From contig JAIXMG010000003.1 in NCBI GenBank assembly GCA_025201345.1, positions 124,001 to 188,000 of the forward strand: DNA of 64,000 bases. The letters run 5' to 3'. This document shows, piece after piece, positions 57,162-64,000 of this stretch (position 1 is its first letter; the number at the start of each line of letters is the position of its first letter). The translations under genes and the position numbers were made by a program. Source of the stretch: Thamnidium elegans. Its lineage: Eukaryota > Mucoromycota > Mucoromycetes > Mucorales > Mucoraceae. Under the pieces are notes generated by a model, which was not told the DNA's origin, ran no database searches, and saw nothing but the letters and a program-made list of their open reading frames with translations.

Positions 57162-58397
57162 ATGTCACTGGTACCAATTTTTTTCATATTTTTATTTTCT
57201 GGTGTTTTGGCAGCCAGCCGCGAATGCACAGGCCCAGTTCAAATTGGCTCTTCGCAAGAACTCGACACTATAAGAAGTTGTCAAGTATTCGATGGTTCAA
57301 TTACAATTCAAAACATGACTTCGTCCGAGGACTTGCTCAACCTATCTCAGTTACAGCAAGTACATGGTGATTTAATTATTAACGGTAACGCCGACGTATC
57401 TCAAATCGTATTAGCCAGTCTGCAACAAGTGGATGGATCGCTCAAGTTTCAAAACAATCGCCAGTTAAAGCGATTAGATCTTACACAGTTGACTGCCGTA
57501 CAGTCATTGGAGATATCGGTACAACCTTCCTTAGACACCATTCAGTTTCCCTCTGGGTTATCACAAATTGAGACTTTCACTGTGACAGATACCATTGCTA
57601 GTAAAATTGAAGGTCTGGCAGCTGGAAAGATGAAGGATATCAAGATTGCTAATAATATTTATCTCAAGGATATTAATTTAAATCATTTACAACAAGTGGG
57701 TGGAGTTATTTCTATTTCTGCAAATTCACCAAACCTTTCATTGGATGTAAGTAAAAAAGAGATAAAACATATATTTCGTATATACTGATTTTTTTATGTA
57801 TAGATTTCTTCTATTTCAAGTATTTATCAAGGTGATTTTCGTAATTTGGCTAGACTGATTGGCCTCAACCAAGTCCGTCAAGTCACAGGAGATGTTTCAT
57901 TTATCGGCAACACATTCTTATCATTATCATTGCCCAATATAACGCAAATAGCAGGTACCTTGACAGTATCAGACAACAAGCAATTACAAAACTTATCTGT
58001 ACCTCAACTGCAAGCACTAGGTGGAGCACTTTCAGTTGCCAACAATACACAACTGACACATATAGAAGTACCTAAACTACAGCAGGTAGATGGTACAGTG
58101 GATATCACTGGCAATTTTGAAAAAGTGGATTTACCTAGTTTAGTAGATGTTAGAGGTGGATTAAATGTACAAACGTCTAGTAGCAATTTCTCTTGTGAGG
58201 ATGTTAATAAATTAAAAGGGGGAGTAACAAAAGGACATGAATTTACGTGTAAATCTAACGTATCTAATCCAAAATCCGGTGTTTCATTAAATAATGGTAC
58301 AGATACCAATCATGATGCAACAGACAGTGGTGCGGATAATATACAAGTGACATGGATACCATTGATTTCAATCATAATTTCTTTATTAATAAAATAA
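57162..58397 (+). CDS. Ecm33/Sps2-type GPI-anchored cell-wall protein
   Basis: Exons 57162-57746 and 57804-58397 give 392 residues. There is a signal peptide (MSLVPIFFIFLFSGVLAASR), then a receptor-L-like domain of leucine/valine-rich beta-helix repeats (LSQLQQVHGDLIINGN, ASLQQVDGSLKFQNN, LNHLQQVGGVISISAN, LQALGGALSVANNTQLTHIE, LQQVDGTVDITGN) and two Cys near the C-terminal end of that domain (NFSCEDVNKL, HEFTCKSN). A Ser/Asn/Asp tail precedes a terminal hydrophobic segment (VTWIPLISIIISLLIK), fitting a GPI-anchor signal. Fungal Ecm33 proteins are plasma-membrane or wall-linked and needed for cell-wall integrity. It has many N-glycosylation sites. It converges on uL10m, 63 bp away. Confidence 0.9.
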
Positions 58398-58460
58398 TGC
58401 AATTTTTTTTTTATATCTTTCTATTATACATTTTTTTCTTCTTCTTCTCTCACTCTAATT

Positions 58461-59234
58461 CTAATCAATTCTTCTATCCAAAACGCTACTTAATTCACTA
58501 GCAGGTTGTTCCAAAGTACCCAACAATTTACGAGCAGGAGCTTCAATTACACCAACTACTTGAGCTCTCAATTGATCAAGAGAAGGTAAATCAACGACCT
58601 TTAAAACGTCAGATTGAGTCAACAGGACACTATCTAATTTACCACCCAACAATAATAACTTTTTGTTCTTGGCTAATAACTCTACGGATTTTTTCATTAA
58701 TTCAGGGTGTTCACTATCTGCAACATTGGTAGTTAAAGCACAAGTGGGTCCATTAACTAAAGGTTCCAAGTTGGCGAACTTGGTCTCACGCAATACAGCT
58801 CCAAATACACCCGAACGTAAAACAGTTAATTTGGTGTTGGCTCCACCATCAACGTTACCAATCGATTGTCGGAGTTGAGTGAATTCCTTTACTGTCAAGT
58901 TGTTGTGTTGGAAAATGAAAACGGCTCTGTTGTTCTTGATAATATCAGTGTACTTGTTGTGAAGGAAAGTACGTCTAGGAGGGTGAGTTGCCTTCTTAGC
59001 AGTAGCGTCTTTTTTTTTTTTTTTTGAGTGTGTTAATTAGTTTGGCTTTACATAATAACCAATGTGAGTTTATATATACTTACAAGTACGTGTACAGGGG
59101 GCTGTAATAGTAACTCTGTTGACAGGTTTCAAGTTGCTAACAATAGCGTGACTGACTATACGATATAAAGTTTAGTTTTTGATGTAAAGTTTTTTATAAA
59201 ATAAAAAGATCAACTTACTAGATCTCAAAGACAT
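58461..59234 (-). CDS. mitochondrial large-subunit ribosomal protein uL10m (L10)
   Basis: Exons 59234-59219, 59155-59084 and 59008-58461 give 211 residues with consistent phases. The N-terminus (MSLRSISHAIVSNLKPVNRV, then TAPCTRTYATAKK) is a mitochondrial presequence. HPPRRTFLHNKYTDIIKNNR, IFQHNNLTVKEFTQLRQSI, then LRSGVFGAVLR and GPTCALTT, followed by KKLLLLGGKLDSVLL and IEAPARKLLGTL match the L10 fold of bacterial and mitochondrial ribosomal proteins, which anchors the L7/L12 stalk. Length suits the mitochondrial form. Only the last exon is a large open frame; the first exon has just five codons. Confidence 0.88.
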
Positions 59235-60338
59235 TTTAGCTTAAAAAAAAGTATACTATAAGAAAAAAATAATAATAACTGAACGGGGTTGTTTAGACTA
59301 TTTTGCAACATGGACAGGAAGCAAAAAAAAATTAGAGGTCACAAACAGGGCAATTGCCCAATCAAAATATATAACAGAGGAGGAGAGGTAATGGACTTTT
59401 TTTTTCTTAATTGTAATAACCACCCTTTTTTTCTTGTTAACTGTTAATCGTCTTGAATTACACTTAACTTTTTTTCCTTTCCTAATCGCTAATCGCGTAA
59501 ATCAGTCAGATGTCTCCAAATGACTTGTCTGAATGTAACGTAAAAATATGAAGTGCAAGAAAAGAAAATTGATACTTTTAGAAACGTTTTACTGAAAATA
59601 AGCGTGCATATTTAGTATTTAAATCTTTTGAGTAATTTAGATACTCTGCTACACCAAGCAGTTTTATAAGTAAAGAATGATGTCTTGTCATCATAATATT
59701 CTATAATATTGACGGCAAGCTGTTGACATATACTATTTACGTTAACTGCCCTTTCGCTCATGGTTAAGATCTTGATTGTAATTTTAATATCTATTTTAGT
59801 TTTAACAGGAGTGCCATATTCAGCTATTTCAATGAATCCTTACTTTTTTCTTTTTATAAACGAAGTATGCCGTTTTGCGAGGAAAACATTATTTCACATT
59901 GGTGTCAAAACTTTCTCCTTCTCTTTACACGCTCAGAAAAAAATAGTTGTAAAGCATTACTTTTTACTTACCTTGTAAATTACTTTTTTAAAAAAGTAAC
60001 TAGATACCTATACAATATGAAAATCGGTGGGGGGGGGGACACTTTTGAGTGTTTTTAATAACAAATCTTCCTGCGCATGGTTGTTACCCCAAGAAGAACT
60101 GCATTTATTTGTATGGACGTAAAGAGAATTAGAACACTAAAAAAAAAAATTACTGGTATATACAATAAAAAGGACCTTTATTGATGATAAAATAGGGGGT
60201 TCCGTTTTCTTATGTGATTTATTTAATCATTTTTATATATATATGTTCTTTACCTGTTGTTCCAGTTTATTTCATGCTTTTTTTTTAAAAAAAAAGCTGT
60301 AAGGTATTACTTTTTCATACGCTTGTAAATAAAAATGA
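59235..60338. other. intergenic region, no gene supported
   Basis: About 1.1 kb. It has a G9 run near 60028-60038 and A/T runs. A 72-codon frame at 59760-59978 starts with a hydrophobic, signal-like stretch (MVKILIVILISILVLTG) but then reads like translated AT-rich spacer; not called. Confidence 0.5.
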
Positions 60339-60698
60339 TTAGTTAACAAGGCTCGTTGATAAAACGAAAATACTGAAGTCGATGATGATACTGTGAGACA
60401 ACAATGTAATACACTTTGATTTCCAGCCATTAATTTCCACTTCATAGCTCACGGAAAGAGTCTTTTCCCCTGATGTGCCCTTCAAACCTCCAAATACAAT
60501 TTTATCAGGAAAATGCGCTTTAGGTTTTCTCTTTGACTGCACTCTAGTCACTGAAGTTCTTCGCAATCGCTTATATCGCTCGGATTCAGGTTGTAAATCA
60601 AGAAGCTGCCTCTCCACATTTGTTTGTTGGATTTGTTTTAATATTTCTTTATCCGTAACCATTTTTGAATTTTTGGTTAATTCTTGGTACACAACCAT
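60339..60698 (-). CDS. uncertain small protein, unknown
   Basis: A 119-residue frame, or 108 if started at the second Met (MVTDKEILKQIQQTNVERQL). The first 70 residues look protein-like: charged helix, then RYKRLRRTSVTRVQSKRKPK and FPDKIVFGGLKGTSGEKTL; the last 25 are hydrophobic spacer-like. No family recognised. It lies beside retrotransposon debris and may be the edge of a repeat. Kept as a possible gene only. Confidence 0.3.
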   Translation of the reverse strand: MVVYQELTKNSKMVTDKEILKQIQQTNVERQLLDLQPESERYKRLRRTSVTRVQSKRKPKAHFPDKIVFGGLKGTSGEKTLSVSYEVEINGWKSKCITLLSHSIIIDFSIFVLSTSLVN

Positions 60699-60925
60699 TT
60701 ACATCACTCAGTGCCAAGTTAGGGAAATTCCCGGTACGCCACCATATCCTTTTGAAATATTTAAACATTTGATTATATAAAAGGTACTTGCTTGTATATG
60801 AATTCATTGCTAAAGAAAAGGAAAAAAAAAAAGGGACGGAATAAATAGGTGATAAAGTGGGGTTTATTCAGCCATAATAAAAGGGTTTATTTAATCATTG
60901 TGATATTTATATTACAATTTCTTTC

Positions 60926-61020
60926 TTACGATATTAAAAAAAAAAAGTCAGTTTTACATGTAAAGTATCTGTTATTTGTCAAAATAAATTTCCATGGCTC
61001 TGCTTTCCGGTTTTTCTCAT

Positions 61021-61052
<32 letters not shown>

Positions 61053-62000
61053 TATATCGCATTGATATTTAACTCATTTGCTAGTTGGTGAATGAGACGT
61101 AAAGCAGAGGATAGTACAAGAGCTGGCTGGAAGGGAACCTCATGGAATATCAAGGCCCAGTGGGAGGACCAGATGGCTTGTATGATACAGGTGATCAGTT
61201 TGGGGGGGGGGGACGATAAGTGTGGAACAAAGACTGTGTCGGGGACTCTGGATGGAAAGTTGGTTATGGATTGTATAGACGTATATGAAATAGAGAGAAA
61301 GTCTGGAAGATGGGAGGAAATAAAGTATTGGTTTAAGGTAGACCATGTCTGGAATAAGAGAGGACATGAACAGAAGAAGTGAAAAGTTGAGTCTTCAGAT
61401 GATTTGCAAGGATGGCACTGTGGTGAGGGGAATCGATCTGGGAAGCGATGTTGAAGTAGGCGAGTGTGTGGAATTTGGTTGTGGATTATGCGAAACCATA
61501 TGGTACGGACTTGGAGGTTGATTTTGAACAGCCAGAAACGTTTCCAGAGAGATTTGGTGACTTTATAATGGAATTGTTGGGTGTAAGTGAGTAGGAATAT
61601 GGGTGGGGACAAGGACAGGTATGGGAAGAGTGTGGTCTATTTCTAAGGAGGAGAGGAAGTGTGCGTACCATGCCTGATATTAGATCTATATGTAAAACCC
61701 AGAATGTACGTATCAAGTAAAATTTTTGAAACGAAATTTGGATATGCTCGGATCGTAGGTGCAGATATGCAGCAATAGCGTCTTTTTAAGAAGGGGGCTT
61801 TTAAAGTATCTACGAGAAGGGTAAGAGTGTTGGAGGAGGGGAGGGTATGAAGCTGGGTTAGGGTATGGGTGAATTACTTCAGCGAGCGGAAGACTGAGAC
61901 AAGTGTATATATTTACTTTTATATCATCATAGCCGCGACATAGCAGTGAGTCGATGATATGAAAAGTGTGACGAAAAGGGTCTGGGGAGGATTGCGTGAG
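60926..62000 (-). mobile_element. non-LTR retrotransposon (LINE) fragment, C-terminal zinc-finger end
   Basis: The minus-strand frame 61612-60926 has LWKRFWLFKINLQVRTIWFR, IIHNQIPHTRLLQHRFPD, then CHPC...HFFCSCPLLFQTW, the layout of the C-terminal zf-RVT region of LINE ORF2 (basic-Trp helix, PT/PHT..LL.+R, C-x2-C...H...C, W). Further minus-strand coding-like sequence in other frames extends to about 62000, so it is decayed. The upper limit is approximate. A T20A12 palindrome near 61021-61052 marks its 3' end, where a LINE tail would be expected. Confidence 0.65.
61021..61052. repeat. T20A12 palindromic homopolymer pair
   Basis: A run of 20 T passes straight into 12 A, an almost perfect AT palindrome at the 3' end of the minus-strand LINE fragment. 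Similar but shorter pairs are at about 39671-39703 and 56700-56722. Confidence 0.9.
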
Positions 62001-62099
62001 GTAGGGATGACGACAAGAAGGGAACGGTAAAGGCCATAAGTAGGAAGGGTGTGTGGTGGTAGAACGGATGAGTGAATGTACGTGTGTATATATAAATAA

Positions 62100-63184
62100 A
62101 GATATATATTTGGAATTATATAAAAGTATAAGTAACTATGGTATAAGCATCCTCAACAACTGGTCTCAGGAAATACAAGATGCTGCCCATTACCGTGATA
62201 AGTGCTACCGTAACTGGAGACATTGTAGTGTTACTATGGACAAGATGACTAGGTGGTTAGCACAAACTTGCCCTCAAGACTTTCCGTAGCCTGATCCAAA
62301 AATCTAAGCGTAAATCGTGGAAGCTGTTCTGTGTCTCGCTGGAAAATAATTTTTCAAAAACTATCAAGACCATCTCAAGGATGATAAAGAAACGTTATGC
62401 TACTTCAGCTTCGTTCTCCCATGCCGAAGGTACTACTAAAGCTCTTTCTGTGATGTCTACCCATATTGCTTCGATATACAACGGTTCTTTTCTTCCGGCA
62501 TCAATTACTCGGCCAGCCCTTGTAACTATTGATCGCAGTGATAGTCCATTTGAATTTCTGTCCTTTATGTTTGACAGTAAGACAGTGCAGACGTATGTCA
62601 TGAACTTGTCATATGGTAAAAGTCCTGGAACTGACCACATAAAAGGTGAAATGCTTAGACCATTGCGTGCTATTATCTCTCCTGTCTTGGCACTACTATT
62701 TCAACTTTGCTACCAGTAGTCCTATACTCCTCTTATCTGGCGGCAAACTACTATATTCCCTATCCACAAAAAGGGTGATGGTAAGGATCATGCAAACTGC
62801 CGCCCCATACCATTGACGTCTGTCCTAAGAAAGTTATTTGAAATGGTTATCTCTGGCCTTGTTGTCTCAAACTCATCTGAATTGGATGTCGCGCAAGGTG
62901 GCTTTCGTACACAACGAAGTCCGCTTGATCAAGCTGTACGTCTACATGACCTGATGCATGCTTACTTTCTTCAACACCACCACTATCCATCAGTGGCCTT
63001 TCTGGATATTAAATCAGCTTTCGACACTGTAGACCGAAGGGTTGTCTGGGATGCTCTATTTGAATCAACATTAGTTTCTCGCCCTTTATCATATCTGCTT
63101 ATGAATGTGTTTGATGAGGTTTCTGTTTCTGTTTTGCTCTCAAATCAGTCGTCAGAGCCTTTTTTGAAAATAAAACAGTCATAA
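62100..63184 (+). pseudogene. non-LTR retrotransposon (LINE) reverse-transcriptase fragment
   Basis: A pre-RT linker (NWSQEIQDAAHYRDKCYRNW, then after a frameshift HKLALKTFRSLIQKSKRKSW) is followed by RT motifs: NLSYGKSPGTDHIKGEMLR, FPIHKKGDGKDHANCRPIPL, TSVLRKLFEMVISGLV, QGGFRTQRSPLDQAVRL and motif A VAFLDIKSAFDTVDRRVVWD. One TAG at 62717-62719, where the family usually has Trp, interrupts the frame. The sequence stops being RT-like at about 63165, before the catalytic YADD motif, so the 3' half is lost. It lies opposite in orientation to the fragment at 60926-62000. Confidence 0.85.
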
Positions 63185-63497
63185 TGCTCTTTATTTAAGC
63201 ATTTAGGGAAGACATTTATAAATTACTGAATGTAATTTTGTAAATGTTCAAAAGAACACCTTTGCTTCTTTTAATGACCTTCGAAATAACTTTCACATTG
63301 GTCAGTCAAATAAAATAAAAGTAAAATATAGAGTATTCAGCACCAGTAATCAAAGCAATAGCCATTCTAACTATTCAATAAGGGGATATTTATTTAACAT
63401 ATTGATTATGATAAATGCGGGTTTATTGATATCAAAGGGGATAGTTAAGTATATTCATATACTAGGGAGCACCACACAATATCACCATTACATAAAG
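63185..63497. other. intergenic region, nothing seen
   Basis: About 310 bp of AT-rich DNA after the truncated RT frame; no coding or repeat signal. Confidence 0.5.
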
Positions 63498-63794
63498 TTA
63501 CTCGTCATCATAAACGTCACCATCTTCTTGCTCGACACCTTCTTGTTTCTCATCCTCTTGTTCATCTTCTTGTTCATCTATAGGTTTGTCGTATTCTGGT
63601 TTATCTTCATCTTCAGAATCAGGATATGGTATAACAGTAGTTACGAATCTATCAAAAAGCAATTTGGCTGTCCTGCTTGTCTCCAGCATTATGCAATGAT
63701 ATACGAACTCAAAAATCATTATTATTCGGACCGTCCGGAGAGACAATACCGGCAACAATGATAATTCCATAACCCACAGACAAGAGAAAGCCAC
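63498..63794 (-). CDS. uncertain acidic-tailed protein or last exon
   Basis: A 98-residue frame. The first 55 residues are mixed and hydrophobic (LETSRTAKLLFDRFVTTVIP). The last 40 are very acidic with Glu/Asp/Gln repeats (YPDSEDEDKPEYDKPIDEQE...GDVYDDE). The acidic tail looks coding, and the frame may be the last exon of a gene whose earlier exons lie upstream on the minus strand. No family recognised. It could also be part of a mobile element. Confidence 0.3.
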   Translation of the reverse strand: MAFSCLWVMELSLLPVLSLRTVRIIMIFEFVYHCIMLETSRTAKLLFDRFVTTVIPYPDSEDEDKPEYDKPIDEQEDEQEDEKQEGVEQEDGDVYDDE

Positions 63795-63852
63795 TATCAG
63801 TACACTCTTTTTATCAATGGATTATGATATATCTACATTTTTTAATTAAACC

Positions 63853-64000
63853 ATGTATGATACAATTATCCAAACTATCAAAGGCATATATGGAACCAAA
63901 AAGCCTCGATTTCCCATGGACAACATCACCAAGGTCCTCAGTATCATTCAAGATGTCCCAGCAGAAAACATCAGTCGCGATAAAGGTATCATGCGGCTTA
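63853..64000 (+). CDS. partial open frame running off the window end
   Basis: An ATG at 63853 opens 49 codons without a stop (MYDTIIQTIKGIYGTKKPRF, PMDNITKVLSIIQDVPAENI), well composed and protein-like, continuing past the window. No family recognised. Its place next to LINE debris allows a retrotransposon ORF1, which is inference only. Confidence 0.35.
   Translation, partial: MYDTIIQTIKGIYGTKKPRFPMDNITKVLSIIQDVPAENISRDKGIMRL

Noticed and set aside
59760..59978. Signal-peptide-like small ORF
   Set aside because: After the hydrophobic start the reading is AT-rich spacer with no protein-like pattern.
61092..61382. Plus-strand frame of 96 codons
   Set aside because: It is the antisense of the LINE zinc-finger fragment, whose minus-strand reading has family motifs.
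1..64000. CRISPR arrays, bacterial operons, tRNA or rRNA genes
   Set aside because: No regularly spaced repeats, no prokaryotic gene layout, and no sequence with tRNA arm pattern or rRNA core was found on either strand by reading.

Overview
This window looks like nuclear DNA of an early-diverging filamentous fungus, most likely a member of Mucoromycota (Mucorales-type). The sequence supports this with AT-rich intergenic DNA, very many short GT-AG introns (mostly 50-90 nt), long poly(A)/poly(T) runs between genes and inside introns, and fungal versions of conserved eukaryotic genes. The taxonomic level is inferred from overall character, not from a marker gene. For most genes I rebuilt the exons by hand: splice sites were chosen so that reading phase is kept and family motifs stay continuous. 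The exon joins are therefore sequence-based predictions, not transcript data.

Layout. 1-12.3 kb: the 5' part of an MCM-binding-protein gene (minus), a divergent unknown gene, then on the plus strand the HAS1/DDX18 helicase, a tail-anchored acyl-CoA-binding protein (ACBD5/Atg37 type), a GH125 (Mug157) mannosidase and a membrane-bound neutral-sphingomyelinase-like phosphodiesterase. 12.4-22.5 kb: a small unknown gene, TRAP1 (mitochondrial Hsp90), a Tc1/mariner remnant, an AFG2B/SPATA5L1-like double-AAA ATPase, an F-BAR/RhoGAP protein and a tiny SVIP-like N-myristoylation candidate. 23-31.6 kb is an accessory stretch: a small secreted Cys protein, a SEL1-repeat gene, a complete 1,005-bp Mutator-like element with 9-bp target duplications and an OTU-like fragment, a broken SEL1 copy, an 11-finger C2H2 gene interrupted by two stops, then a GNAT acetyltransferase. 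31.7-39.7 kb: a large FUSC/ALMT-like membrane protein, FMC1 and a DDHD phospholipase. 41.2-43.6 kb: a small membrane protein assembled here from four exons, orphan 5' exons and a decayed copy of the C2H2 gene. 44.9-59.2 kb: a UFD1/zinc-finger protein, a response regulator, the complete 2,055-aa NAD(P)H glutamate synthase, an Ecm33/Sps2-type cell-wall protein and mitochondrial ribosomal protein L10. 60-64 kb: debris of non-LTR retrotransposons in two orientations and two uncertain ORFs.

There is no operon logic. Genes are packed as divergent pairs (MCMBP/unknown, small gene/TRAP1, UFD1-like/response regulator) and close convergent pairs (FMC1/DDHD 73 bp apart, Ecm33-like/uL10m 63 bp apart). 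Several genes serve mitochondria (TRAP1, FMC1, uL10m). Three relate by family to p97/AFG2 ubiquitin handling (AFG2B-like, SVIP-like, UFD1-like), but they are far apart and I infer no linkage. The best candidates for something less described are the Mutator-like element, the one-codon first exon of the SVIP-like gene, and the duplicated long-linker C2H2 family.
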